A stretch of DNA of 63,208 nt. It comes from Alphaproteobacteria bacterium (GTDB taxonomy: Bacteria; Pseudomonadota; Alphaproteobacteria; GCA-2731375). The position numbers and the translations under genes were made by a program. Positions 25,956-35,041 of this stretch are shown one piece after another (position 1 is the first letter of the stretch; every line of letters starts with the position of its first letter). The stretch is taken from positions 1 to 63,208 of the forward strand of contig JAJFGG010000064.1 in the NCBI GenBank assembly GCA_021776235.1, read 5' to 3'. Under the pieces are notes generated by a model. That model had not been told where the DNA came from, made no database searches, and saw nothing but the letters and a program-made list of their open reading frames with translations.

Positions 25956-26441
25956 ATGTCAAATCTGAACATGGCGGCTGAACTGGGCGCCTTATTGAAG
26001 GAACGGGGGGAAACCGTTGCCGTTTCTGAATCATCCGCCGGCGGATTGGTTTCAGCCAGTTTGCTGAGCGTGCCCGGCGCCTCGAAATACTATCTTGGCG
26101 GCGGCGTTATTTATACCCATCCGGCCCGCGAGCATTTGTTGGGTGTCCCGCGTGAGGCCATGGACGGTATCCGCTCGTCCTCGGAACCCTATGCCCTGTT
26201 GTGTGCCCGCACCATGCGGACAAAACTGGATGCGACCTGGGGCCTGGCGGAGACTGGAGCTTCCGGCCCCACGGGAAACAGGTATGGCGATGCGGCCGGC
26301 CACACCTGTCTGGCCGTGACCGGACCCGTGGAGCGGGTGATTACCCTGGAGACGGGGGATAACGACCGCGAAGCCAATATGTGGATCTTTGCGAAGGCCG
26401 CGCTGGATCTGCTGCGGCAATGTATCGAAGAGAAAGGTTGA
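25956..26441 (+). CDS. CinA C-terminal domain protein (nicotinamide-nucleotide amidohydrolase type)
   Basis: 161 residues, the stand-alone CinA-C/PncC fold. Motifs: ETVAVSESSAGGLVSASLLSVPGAS at about residues 19-43 (normally ET-x-T-x-G-GL), YLGGGVIYTH, and WGLAETGASGPTG (normally AxSGxAGP). PncC deamidates NMN to NaMN in NAD recycling. The catalytic Ser/Lys region is altered (ESSAGG rather than ESCTGG), so activity should not be taken for granted. It is followed 3 bases later by the acyl-CoA dehydrogenase gene. Confidence 0.8.
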   Translation: MSNLNMAAELGALLKERGETVAVSESSAGGLVSASLLSVPGASKYYLGGGVIYTHPAREHLLGVPREAMDGIRSSSEPYALLCARTMRTKLDATWGLAETGASGPTGNRYGDAAGHTCLAVTGPVERVITLETGDNDREANMWIFAKAALDLLRQCIEEKG

Positions 26442-26444
26442 TCA

Positions 26445-27695
26445 ATGGATTTCAATGTTCCCGAAGAGATACAAGCCAAAATCGATGAGTTGGATGAATT
26501 CATCGAACGGGAAATCAAACCGCTTGAAAACGAAAATCGGCAGTACTTCGATCATCGCCGGGAAAATGCCCGGACCGATTGGGAAAACGACGGCAAGCCG
26601 GCCAAGGAATGGGAAGCGCTTTTGCGCGAAATGAAAGACCGGGCCGATGCGGCCGGCCACCTGCGCTTTGCCCTGCCGCGGGAAATCGGCGGCCAGGACG
26701 GCTCCAACCTGGCCATGGCCATGATCCGGGAACATCTGGCGCACAAAGGCTTGGGCCTGCATAACGATTTGCAGAACGAATCTTCCATTGTCGGCAATTT
26801 CCCGCTGGTTCACATGATGTGGAAATTCGGCACACCGGCCCAGAAGGCGGAATTTCTGCCGGCCCTGATCACCGGCGGGCGGCGCGTCGGCTTCGGCCTG
26901 ACAGAGGCCAACCATGGCTCCGATGCCACGTATATGGAAACCGCCGCCGTCAGGGATGGCGATAGTTGGGTCATCAACGGCAACAAACGGTTCAATTCCG
27001 GCATCCACGAGGCAACCCACGATCTGGTTTTTGCCCGTACATCAGGCAAACCCGGTGAGGGCCTGGGCATCACCGCCTTTCTGGTGCCGGTCACGGCGCC
27101 GGGTTTTGAAGTGGTCAAGATGGATTGGACATTCAACATGCCGTCGGACCACGGCATCGTCTCCATCAAGGATGTGCGTCTGCCCATAGACACGGAATCC
27201 TATCTGGGCGACGAAGGCGATGGGCTGGTCGTGGCGCAGACCTTTTTGCACGAAAACCGCATCCGACAGGCGGCGTCATCGCTGGGCGCGGCGCAGTTCT
27301 GCATTGACGAGGCCGTGAATTACGCCAAACAACGCACGACCTGGGGTAAGCCTCTGGCCACCAATCAGGCCATTCAGTTTCCTCTGGCCGAACTGCATAC
27401 CGAGGCCGAAATGGTGCGCAACCTGGTCTACAAAACCGCCTGGAACCTGGATCAACACAACCACATGGCGGTTACCGACCAGGTCTCCATGGCCAACTAT
27501 CGGGCCAACCGGCTGGTTTGGCAGGCTTCAGATCAGGCCATGCAGGTATTCGGCGGCGAAGGCTATACCCGCAACCAGCCTTTTGAACATATTTACCGCC
27601 ATCACCGCCGCTATCGCATCACCGAAGGGGCCGAGGAAATTCAAATCAGAAAGATCGCCGGCCATCTGTTCGGCTTTCTCGGCAAAAACCGATAG
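26445..27695 (+). CDS. Acyl-CoA dehydrogenase family protein
   Basis: 416 residues, FAD-dependent acyl-CoA dehydrogenase. N-terminal helical domain, then the FAD/substrate loop GFGLTEANHGSDATYMET, the middle beta domain (WVINGNKRFNSG), and the C-terminal domain with QVFGGEGYTRNQPFEHIYR and RITEGAEEIQ; the Glu of TEG occupies the place of the catalytic base of medium-chain enzymes. Start ATG has AAAGG upstream and follows the CinA-C stop by 3 bases. The substrate chain is unknown. Confidence 0.92.
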   Translation: MDFNVPEEIQAKIDELDEFIEREIKPLENENRQYFDHRRENARTDWENDGKPAKEWEALLREMKDRADAAGHLRFALPREIGGQDGSNLAMAMIREHLAHKGLGLHNDLQNESSIVGNFPLVHMMWKFGTPAQKAEFLPALITGGRRVGFGLTEANHGSDATYMETAAVRDGDSWVINGNKRFNSGIHEATHDLVFARTSGKPGEGLGITAFLVPVTAPGFEVVKMDWTFNMPSDHGIVSIKDVRLPIDTESYLGDEGDGLVVAQTFLHENRIRQAASSLGAAQFCIDEAVNYAKQRTTWGKPLATNQAIQFPLAELHTEAEMVRNLVYKTAWNLDQHNHMAVTDQVSMANYRANRLVWQASDQAMQVFGGEGYTRNQPFEHIYRHHRRYRITEGAEEIQIRKIAGHLFGFLGKNR

Positions 27696-27826
27696 GGCAC
27701 TACCATAGAACTTGCTGTAAGGATTCACATCCTATCAATTGTTGGATGGCCAGATCACGGGCAAGGGCGTATTTTTGTTTTAGTCACGACATTCTTGCCG
27801 ATTGCGACAGCGGCGCGGCCCAGCAG

Positions 27827-27860
27827 GTTTCTAAACACACTAAGTTTCTGAACACACTAA
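27827..27860 (+). repeat. 17-bp tandem duplication in the M81-gene leader
   Basis: Two adjacent 17-bp units (27827-27843 and 27844-27860), GTTTCTRAACACACTAA, differ at one base. They end 11 bases before the ATG of the M81-family gene, directly ahead of its AAGGGAG ribosome-binding site. Confidence 0.8.
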
Positions 27861-27871
27861 AGGGAGTGCAC

Positions 27872-29380
27872 ATGAGCCGGATTGCCCATGCGGGATTTTT
27901 ACACGAGACCAATACTTTTGCGCCGCAAAAGGCGACCTGGGATGATTTCCTGCGCGCTGAAAGTTTTCCTGGCCTGACCTTAGGCGCGGATATTCTGACG
28001 GTCATGCCGGGAAAGAACATTTCAACAGCCGGCTTTATCGACGAGGCCCAGGCCATGGGCCACGAATTGGCTCCCGTCGCCTGGTGCTGTGCCATTCCAT
28101 CGGCCCATGTCACGGAACATGCCTTTGAAACCTTCGCCGAGATGTTGCTGACGGGATTGATGGACGCCATGCCGTTCGATGCGGTCTACCTCGACCTGCA
28201 TGGCGCCATGGTTTGCGAACATCTCGAAGACGGTGAAGGCGAACTGTTGATCCGTGTGCGCAGGCAGTTGGGGCCCGATATCCCGCTGGTGGTCAGCCTG
28301 GATCTACACAGCAACACGACACAGGCAATGGCGGACAATTGCGATGGTCTGATTGCCTATCGAACGTATCCCCACGTCGATATGGCCGATACGGGCCGCC
28401 GGGCGGCCCGCTACCTTGACAGCCTGCTGGCCGATCCGGGCCAACTGCCGGCCAAGGCCCATCGCGCGTTGCCGTTTCTGATGCCCTTGACCGGCCAATG
28501 CACCATGGTCGAACCGGCCCTGGGTACCTACACCAGATTGGCCGCCTTGGAGACTGAACCCGGGGTCCGCTCGATATCCTTCACGCCGGGCTTTCCACCA
28601 GCCGATATTTGGGACTGCGGTCCGGTGGTTGTGGCCTATGGTGACGATCAGGAAGCCGCCGACCGCGCCGCCGATGCCCTTTGCGACACCATTCTGGCCC
28701 AGGAGGCCGCTTTTCAGGTGGAACGATTAACGCCAGGCGCCGCGGTATCACAGGCCATCGCTTCCAATGCCCACAAGCCATTTGTCCTGGCTGACGTGCA
28801 GGACAACTGCGGCGCCGGCGCGACGTCGGACACGACGGGACTGCTACGTGAGCTGGTGGAACAGGGGGCCGATGGCGCCGTGTTGGGTATTCTGGTCGAT
28901 GGCGAAGTGGCGGCACAGGCCCACGCGGCAGGGCAGGGGGCAGAGATCGATGTAACCTTGGGTGGAAAGGTCTATACCGCCGGTGACCCGCCCTTCAAGG
29001 GCCGCTTTCAGGTCGCCGCCCTGGGCAATGGACAATTCACCTGCAGCGGTCCCTTTTATGCCGGCGTCACGCCCAATCTGGGGCCCATGGCGTTGCTGCG
29101 CATTGGCGGCGTGTCCGTGGTGGTTTCCTCTAACCGCATGCAGGCTGCCGACAAGGAAATCTTCCGCCATCTGGGTTGCGAGCCCGCACAGCAGAAAATC
29201 CTGGGCCTGAAAAGCAGTGTTCACTTCCGGGCCGATTTTACCGATATAGCCGAGCAGGTGTTGGTGGTGGAGGCGCCGGGCGCCAGTATCGACCGGCCCG
29301 AAAGCCTGCCGTATAAGAATTTGCGGCCCGGTGTCCGCGTCTGCCCGAAAGGCCCCGAATTCGCCGCCCCTCTCAGCTAA
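27872..29380 (+). CDS. M81 family metallopeptidase (MlrC/microcystinase-like)
   Basis: 502 residues from the ATG at 27872 (MSRIAHAGFLHETNTF), which has AAGGGAG upstream; an upstream extension reads as leader. The N-terminal HETNTF, then DLHGAM and SLDLHSNTT with HVDMADTG, are the family signatures and probable zinc ligands. MlrC hydrolyses linear peptide products of microcystin breakdown, but most family members are widespread and of unknown substrate; many sit in amino-acid or amide catabolic loci. Followed 25 bases later by an LLM monooxygenase. Confidence 0.88.
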   Translation: MSRIAHAGFLHETNTFAPQKATWDDFLRAESFPGLTLGADILTVMPGKNISTAGFIDEAQAMGHELAPVAWCCAIPSAHVTEHAFETFAEMLLTGLMDAMPFDAVYLDLHGAMVCEHLEDGEGELLIRVRRQLGPDIPLVVSLDLHSNTTQAMADNCDGLIAYRTYPHVDMADTGRRAARYLDSLLADPGQLPAKAHRALPFLMPLTGQCTMVEPALGTYTRLAALETEPGVRSISFTPGFPPADIWDCGPVVVAYGDDQEAADRAADALCDTILAQEAAFQVERLTPGAAVSQAIASNAHKPFVLADVQDNCGAGATSDTTGLLRELVEQGADGAVLGILVDGEVAAQAHAAGQGAEIDVTLGGKVYTAGDPPFKGRFQVAALGNGQFTCSGPFYAGVTPNLGPMALLRIGGVSVVVSSNRMQAADKEIFRHLGCEPAQQKILGLKSSVHFRADFTDIAEQVLVVEAPGASIDRPESLPYKNLRPGVRVCPKGPEFAAPLS

Positions 29381-29405
29381 CCGGCAGCACAGCAAGGATA
29401 ACATA

Positions 29406-30440
29406 ATGAAGGTATCCATATCGATTGGCGCTTATGACCGGGTCGACGTCCTGGGCCTGGTGGAGCTGATCCAACAGGCCGAGAAACTGGGCGTGCACCA
29501 TGCCTGGTCAGCGGAGGCCTGGGGCGGGGATGCGGTGACTTCTCTGGCCTATCTCGGCGCCCTGACCGACAAGATCAAACTGGGCACCGGCATTATGCAG
29601 ATCAGTGCCCGGACCCCCTCTATGACGGCAATGACCGCGCTGTCCCTGGATAATCTGACCAACGGCCGCTTCATCCTGGGCCTTGGGGTCAGCGGGCCGC
29701 AGGTGGTGGAAGGTTTGCATGGTGTTGCCTATCGGGCGCCTCTGAGCCGCCTGAAGGAGACCGTGGATATCGTGCGCATGGCCTTTCGCGGCGAAAAACT
29801 GCAGTACGATGGCCGCTATCACGTCCTGCCCCGGCCGGGTGGCGAAGGCAAGGCGCTGCGCCTGGATCATCCGCCCCGCGAAATTCCAATTTATCTTGCC
29901 ACGCTGGGGCCGAAGTCCCTGGAATATACCGGCGCCGCGGCCGATGGCTGGTTGGGCACTTCGTTCTCCCCCGATCACGCGGGAGCGCATTTGGATTATC
30001 TGCGCAAAGGGGCGGAAGCGGCAGGGCGCAGCCTGGCCGATATCGATCTGCACGCGTCGTGCAACGTGGCGGTGGGTGAAAATGTCGAGGCTTTGATCGA
30101 TGCCCGCCGGCCGGGCGTGGCCTTTTCCATGGGCGCCATGGGCTCGGCCACAACAAATTTTTATAACGATGCCTTCAAGCGGTCGGGTTTTACCGACGAT
30201 GCCCTGGCTATTCAACGACTGTGGCTGGATGGCAAACGTCAGGCGGCGGCCGACCGGGTGCCCGACGAGATGATCACCCAGTTCGGCGCCATCGGCACGC
30301 CAGAAATGGTGCGTCAGCGCTTGCAAACCTACCGCGACGCAGGCATCAACGCCCTGACCCTGCGCCTGGATAACAAACAGAGCATAACCGAGCGGATCGC
30401 GCATTTGGAACAGGTCATGGATCTGGTGCGGGGTTTATGA
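29406..30440 (+). CDS. LLM class flavin-dependent oxidoreductase (first copy)
   Basis: 344 residues from the ATG at 29406 (MKVSISIGAYD) with AGGA upstream. Bacterial-luciferase-like TIM barrel: WSAEAWGGDAVTSLAYLGALTDKIKLGTGI near the N-terminus and LGLGVSGPQVVEG (residues about 96-108) in the middle. Such enzymes use FMN or F420; the G-x-SGPQ-V-EG-x-HG pattern is common in those annotated as F420-dependent, but cofactor cannot be told from sequence here. It is in line with the M81 gene and the aminotransferase. Confidence 0.88.
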   Translation: MKVSISIGAYDRVDVLGLVELIQQAEKLGVHHAWSAEAWGGDAVTSLAYLGALTDKIKLGTGIMQISARTPSMTAMTALSLDNLTNGRFILGLGVSGPQVVEGLHGVAYRAPLSRLKETVDIVRMAFRGEKLQYDGRYHVLPRPGGEGKALRLDHPPREIPIYLATLGPKSLEYTGAAADGWLGTSFSPDHAGAHLDYLRKGAEAAGRSLADIDLHASCNVAVGENVEALIDARRPGVAFSMGAMGSATTNFYNDAFKRSGFTDDALAIQRLWLDGKRQAAADRVPDEMITQFGAIGTPEMVRQRLQTYRDAGINALTLRLDNKQSITERIAHLEQVMDLVRGL

Positions 30441-30497
30441 GTTTGTCTCGATGCGGCACCTTGATACAGTGCACACCCAACCTTGATGGAGAGCGCC

Positions 30498-31835
30498 ATG
30501 AATAAGCCCGTTACCACCGCCAATGTACAGCCAAACGATCTGGCGCAATTCTGGATGCCCTTCACCTCGAACCGGGAGTTCAAGGCCGCGCCGCGTCTGC
30601 TGGTTTCGGCCAAGGGCATGTATTATAAAAGCCACGATGGCCGCGATATCCTGGACGGTTCCGCCGGTCTATGGTGCGTCAACATCGGTCACGGCCACCC
30701 AAAGGTAGTGGAAGCCATCAAGGCCCAGGCCGATACCCTGGAATTCACCCCGTCATTCCAGTTCAGCCAGCCTTTATCGTTCGAACTGGCGCAAAAACTC
30801 TCCGCTATCACGCCCGAGGGCATGGACCGTATCTTCTATACCAACTCGGGCTCGGAGGCCGTGGATACGGCACTGAAGATCGCGCTGGCCTATCACCGCA
30901 TTCGCGGTGAAGCCACCCGGACCCGCCTGATCGGACGGGCGCGGGGTTATCATGGGGTCGGTTTTGGCGGCATTTCAGTTGGCGGTATACCCTACAACCG
31001 CAAGTTTTACGGGCCGTTGATTAATGGTGTCGACCATCTGCCGCATACCCACAACCTGGAAAAACAGGCCTTTACCAAAGGTCAGCCGGAATGGGGCGCG
31101 CACCTGGCTGATGAGTTGGAAAATCTTGTGGCGCTGCACGACCCATCCACCATTGCCGCCGTTATTGTGGAACCCATGGCCGGATCGACCGGCGTATTGG
31201 TGCCGCCAAAGGGTTATTTGGAGCGCTTGCGTGAAATTACGCAGAAATACGGCATTCTCCTGATATTTGACGAAGTGATCACCGGTTTCGGCCGCTTGGG
31301 CCGTTCCTTTGCCGCGGAATATTTTGATGTCACGCCAGATATGTTCACCATGGCCAAGGGCTTAACGTCGGGCTATGTGCCCATGGGCGCCGTCGCCGTC
31401 GACAACGGCATCTATCAAGCCTTCATGGATGAAAGTCCCGACGGGATCGAGTTGTTCCACGGCTACACCTATTCCGCCCATCCTTTGGCTTGTGCCGCGG
31501 CAATGGCAACCCTGGAGGTCTATCAGGAAGAAGGTCTTTTCCAGCGGGTTGCCGATATCAGTCCCTATTGGCAGGAAGCCGTCCATTCCATGAAAGACCT
31601 GCCCAACGTGATCGATATCCGCAATATCGGTCTGGTCGCCGGTATCGAATTGGCGCCACGCGAGGGCGCGGCCGGCAAACGCGGCATGGAAGCCTGCATC
31701 AAGGCCTATGAAGCCGGCCTGATGGTGCGGGTCACCGGGGATATCATTGCGCTGTCACCGCCGTTTGTGCTGGATAAGGGCGATATCGACAAAATGGTGG
31801 AAATTACTTCGAACGTCATTAAAGCGCTCGACTAG
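30498..31835 (+). CDS. Omega-amino acid:pyruvate aminotransferase (class III)
   Basis: 445 residues from the ATG at 30498 (MNKPVTTANVQ), with GGAG 8 bases before it. The sequence closely follows the known Pseudomonas beta-alanine/omega-amino acid:pyruvate transaminase: FWMPFTSNREF, GLWCVNIGHGHP, FYTNSGSEAVDTALK, IGRARGYHGVGFGGISVGG, LLIFDEVITGFGR and the PLP lysine in MAKGLTSGYVPMGAV. It moves an amino group from an omega-amino acid or amine to pyruvate, forming alanine. Alanine dehydrogenase follows 17 bases later, which would recycle the alanine. Confidence 0.9.
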   Translation: MNKPVTTANVQPNDLAQFWMPFTSNREFKAAPRLLVSAKGMYYKSHDGRDILDGSAGLWCVNIGHGHPKVVEAIKAQADTLEFTPSFQFSQPLSFELAQKLSAITPEGMDRIFYTNSGSEAVDTALKIALAYHRIRGEATRTRLIGRARGYHGVGFGGISVGGIPYNRKFYGPLINGVDHLPHTHNLEKQAFTKGQPEWGAHLADELENLVALHDPSTIAAVIVEPMAGSTGVLVPPKGYLERLREITQKYGILLIFDEVITGFGRLGRSFAAEYFDVTPDMFTMAKGLTSGYVPMGAVAVDNGIYQAFMDESPDGIELFHGYTYSAHPLACAAAMATLEVYQEEGLFQRVADISPYWQEAVHSMKDLPNVIDIRNIGLVAGIELAPREGAAGKRGMEACIKAYEAGLMVRVTGDIIALSPPFVLDKGDIDKMVEITSNVIKALD

Positions 31836-31852
31836 CGGAAAGGGCAACTCCA

Positions 31853-32977
31853 ATGCTGATCGGTGTTCCAAAAGAAGTAAAGAATCATGAATACCGGGTT
31901 GGCCTGACCCCCACTTCCGTTAGGGAAGCGATCCTCCACGGCCATGAGGCCCTTGTCGAAAGCGGCGCGGGGGCGGCCATAGGTCTGCAGGACTCGGACT
32001 ATGGCGCCGCCGGGGCCGAGGTGGTATCGGAGGCGGCCGAGGTCTTTGCCCGCGCCGACATGATCGTCAAGGTAAAAGAGCCACAGCCGGACGAAATTGC
32101 CATGCTGCGCGAAGGCCAGGTCATATTCACCTATCTTCACCTGGCACCTGATCCGGATCAGACCAAGGGCCTGCTGGCGTCCGGCGCAACGGCCATTGCC
32201 TACGAAACGGTGACAGACGATTTCGGCGGCCTGCCGTTGCTGGCGCCCATGAGCGAGGTTGCCGGACGCATGTCGATCCAGGCCGGGGCCCATTGCCTGG
32301 AAATGCTGCAGGGCGGACGCGGCGCTTTATTGGGCGGCGTGGCCGGGGTGCCGGCGGCGGATGTCCTGATCCTGGGCGGCGGCGTGGTTGGCGCCAATGC
32401 TGCCCGCATCGCCATTGGTTGCGAAGCCCGGGTAACGGTGATCGATTTGAATCTGCGCCGACTCAAGGAACTCGATGACCAGTTCTCTTCATCCCTCAAC
32501 ACCATATACTCCACCGTCGACGCCATTGAGCAACATGTCATGAATTCAGATCTGGTGATCGGCGCGGTCCTGGTGCCTGGCGCCGCCGCACCCCGCCTTG
32601 TTAACGAGGGCATGATCAAGGGCATGCGGCGGGGCGCGGTTATCGTTGATGTGGCGATCGACCAGGGCGGCTGTATTGAGACCGCGCATGCAACCACCCA
32701 TGACAACCCCACCTACCGTGTCCATGACGTGGTGCATTACTGCGTGGCCAATATGCCCGGCGCCGTGGCACGCACCTCCACCTTTGCCCTCAACAACGCC
32801 ACGCTGCCCTGCATGCTGGCGCTGGCGGACAAAGGCTTTGCTCGGGCCATGCGTGACGATCCTCATCTGAAAGCCGGGTTGAATGTCCATGGCGGCAAAG
32901 TGACTTATGAAGCAGTGGCGCGGGACTTGAATTTGGCTTACCTGCCGGCGGATGAAGTCCTGGCTGCAGCATCCTAA
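31853..32977 (+). CDS. ald: Alanine dehydrogenase
   Basis: 374 residues, normal length. N-terminal MLIGVPKEVKNHEYRVGLTP, catalytic K in VKVKEPQ and H in YLHLAPD, and the NAD-binding LILGGGVVGANAARIA. It interconverts L-alanine with pyruvate, ammonium and NADH. Directly downstream of the omega-aminotransferase in the same direction, which suggests regeneration of the amino acceptor pyruvate with release of ammonium. Confidence 0.96.
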   Translation: MLIGVPKEVKNHEYRVGLTPTSVREAILHGHEALVESGAGAAIGLQDSDYGAAGAEVVSEAAEVFARADMIVKVKEPQPDEIAMLREGQVIFTYLHLAPDPDQTKGLLASGATAIAYETVTDDFGGLPLLAPMSEVAGRMSIQAGAHCLEMLQGGRGALLGGVAGVPAADVLILGGGVVGANAARIAIGCEARVTVIDLNLRRLKELDDQFSSSLNTIYSTVDAIEQHVMNSDLVIGAVLVPGAAAPRLVNEGMIKGMRRGAVIVDVAIDQGGCIETAHATTHDNPTYRVHDVVHYCVANMPGAVARTSTFALNNATLPCMLALADKGFARAMRDDPHLKAGLNVHGGKVTYEAVARDLNLAYLPADEVLAAAS

Positions 32978-32994
32978 GGTAAGGGTTTTTGGCG

Positions 32995-34068
32995 ATGGAT
33001 ATCGGTCTTGGCGTACCGTCGGGCGGTGAAAGTTGGAAGATCGTCGAACGGGCGGAAGAATTGGGTTTCACCCATGCCTGGTTTTATGACACCCAGCAAC
33101 TGTGCGGCGACGTATTCGTAGCAATGGCCGCGGCCGCCCTGCGGACCAGGAAAATCCGCCTGGCGACGGGGGTTCTGATCCCGTCCAACCGCATCGCGCC
33201 GGTGACGGCCAATGCCTTCGCTACTCTGAATGCCATGGCGCCCGGACGGGTCGATTTCGGGGTCGGTACAGGTTTTACCGGTCGGCGCACCATGGGTTAT
33301 GGGGCCATGAAAATGGACGACATGGAGGACTATATCGAAGCCGTCTATGGTCTGCTGTCAGGTGAAATCGTCGAGGTTCCTTTCGAGGGCAGGCGGCCAA
33401 AGGCGAACTTTCTGAATCCGGATTTGGGTTTGATTAATCTGGACGATCCCGTGCCCCTGCACATCTCGGCCTTTGGTCCTCGTAGCCGCGCCCTGACCGC
33501 AAAGCTGCGGGCGGCCTGGATCGATATCGTTTTCACCGAACACACTGGTTTGCGCGATTTGCAGCGGATGCAGGCGTCCTGGGTCGAGGCAGGCAATGCG
33601 CCCGAAGATCTATACGCGACCATGCTGACTTTGGGCTGTGTCCTGGCGGATGGCGAAGCCTATGACAGCCCGCGCGCCGTGGCCCATGCCGGTCCGGGCG
33701 CGGCGATCTTCATGCACGCGATTGTCGAGGCAGAGGCCAAAACCGGCAACCGGATTGACCTGCCGGACTGGCAGCGGCAGCTGGTGGACCGCTATCATCA
33801 GCTTTATCAATCCTATACCCCCAGCGATGCCCGGTACCTGTCCCTGCACCGCGGCCACATGATGTTTGTGCGCGATGATGAAGCCCCCCTGGTGACCGGC
33901 GATTTGATACGGGAGAAAACCTTTACTGGCACCCGCGACGAGCTGGTGGCGCGGCTCAGCAATCTGAAAAAGGCCGGCTATAGCCAGATCGCCGTGCAGT
34001 ACAATCCCGGCCAAGAGGGCATGATCGAAGATTGGGCCCCGATTCTGAAAGCTGTGCAGGCGGCTTAG
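32995..34068 (+). CDS. LLM class flavin-dependent oxidoreductase (second copy)
   Basis: 357 residues from the ATG at 32995 (MDIGLGVPSGGESW), with AAGGG upstream; a TTG two codons earlier is possible. Luciferase-like barrel: FTHAWFYDTQQLCGDVFVAMAAAAL, KIRLATGVLIPSNR and GRVDFGVGTGFTGRRTMGY. It differs clearly from the LLM protein at 29406, so the two are not a recent duplication. 17 bases after alanine dehydrogenase and 7 before the alpha/beta hydrolase, so part of the same operon. Confidence 0.88.
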   Translation: MDIGLGVPSGGESWKIVERAEELGFTHAWFYDTQQLCGDVFVAMAAAALRTRKIRLATGVLIPSNRIAPVTANAFATLNAMAPGRVDFGVGTGFTGRRTMGYGAMKMDDMEDYIEAVYGLLSGEIVEVPFEGRRPKANFLNPDLGLINLDDPVPLHISAFGPRSRALTAKLRAAWIDIVFTEHTGLRDLQRMQASWVEAGNAPEDLYATMLTLGCVLADGEAYDSPRAVAHAGPGAAIFMHAIVEAEAKTGNRIDLPDWQRQLVDRYHQLYQSYTPSDARYLSLHRGHMMFVRDDEAPLVTGDLIREKTFTGTRDELVARLSNLKKAGYSQIAVQYNPGQEGMIEDWAPILKAVQAA

Positions 34069-34075
34069 TCTCGTG

Positions 34076-34948
34076 ATGGAACGGCGCGACATTGTATTCG
34101 AGGCCAACGGCGAGAAACTGGCTGGTTGGCTTTATGGACCGGCGAATGGCGCTGCCGATGCCGCGGGTCACCCCCTGATCGTTATGAGCCACGGGTTTTC
34201 AGCCGTTATTGCTATGGGGTTGGATGATTATGCCGCTGGCTTTGCCGCCGCCGGCTTCGCCGTGTTGGTTTATGACCACCGCAATTACGGGGCCTCGTCA
34301 GGCTGGCCGCGCCACGAAACCGACCCTTGGCAGCAGGTCGAGGATATGCGGGCCGCCATCTCGTTCGGCCGCAACCTCGCTTTCGTCGACCCGGAACGTG
34401 TCGGGCTGTGGGGTACTTCCTATTCAGGGGGCCACGCATTGACTGTTGCGGCCCTGGACCAGCGGGTAAAATGCGTCGTTTCCCAGGTGCCTTTGGTTTC
34501 TGGCCAACGCACCTTCAAGGCGTGGGTGCCGAAGGACAAGCGGCCACGCTTTTTGCGTCGCCTGGAGGCCGATCGCGATGGCCGGGCCCGGGGCGAGCCG
34601 CCAGCCGTCACGCCGGCCGCCATACCCGGTTCAGAGACAGCCGAATGGGCGGGCGCCGTGGACAAGGACGGCACCTACGGCAATGAAGTTACCCTGCGTA
34701 GCCTGGATCTGCTGCGCGGCTACGAGCCCATGGCCTTCATGACGCGCATAGCCCCGACACCCTTGTTGATGATCATTGCCGATCAGGATACGCAAACCCC
34801 AGTGGCCTGGCAGCGCGAAGCTTTCGCCCTGGCCGGCGAACCAAAGAAACTGGTGACCCTGCCAGGCCGTCACTACGATCCCTACACAGCGCAATTGGTG
34901 CCATCACGCCAAGCGGCCCTGGATTGGTTTCAGGCCCATTTGCGATAG
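34076..34948 (+). CDS. Alpha/beta hydrolase
   Basis: 290 residues from the ATG at 34076 (a GTG lies one codon earlier). Alpha/beta-hydrolase fold with VMSHGFSAV (oxyanion strand), DHRNYGASSG, the nucleophile elbow GTSYSGGHAL, the acid in IADQDTQTP and the histidine in PGRHYDPY. The long cap insertion (FKAWVPKDKRPRFLRRLEADRD) resembles proteins annotated as dienelactone-hydrolase-like or YcjY-like. An ester, lactone or amide substrate is likely. Last gene of the run starting at the M81 gene. Confidence 0.85.
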   Translation: MERRDIVFEANGEKLAGWLYGPANGAADAAGHPLIVMSHGFSAVIAMGLDDYAAGFAAAGFAVLVYDHRNYGASSGWPRHETDPWQQVEDMRAAISFGRNLAFVDPERVGLWGTSYSGGHALTVAALDQRVKCVVSQVPLVSGQRTFKAWVPKDKRPRFLRRLEADRDGRARGEPPAVTPAAIPGSETAEWAGAVDKDGTYGNEVTLRSLDLLRGYEPMAFMTRIAPTPLLMIIADQDTQTPVAWQREAFALAGEPKKLVTLPGRHYDPYTAQLVPSRQAALDWFQAHLR

Positions 34949-35041
34949 GCTCTACCAGACCGGCCCGCCAGACCCGCATTTGCACCGCACATTTGAATAT
35001 GGTCATGACAACCTATACATAGCGGGTCACGGAAAACTTTG

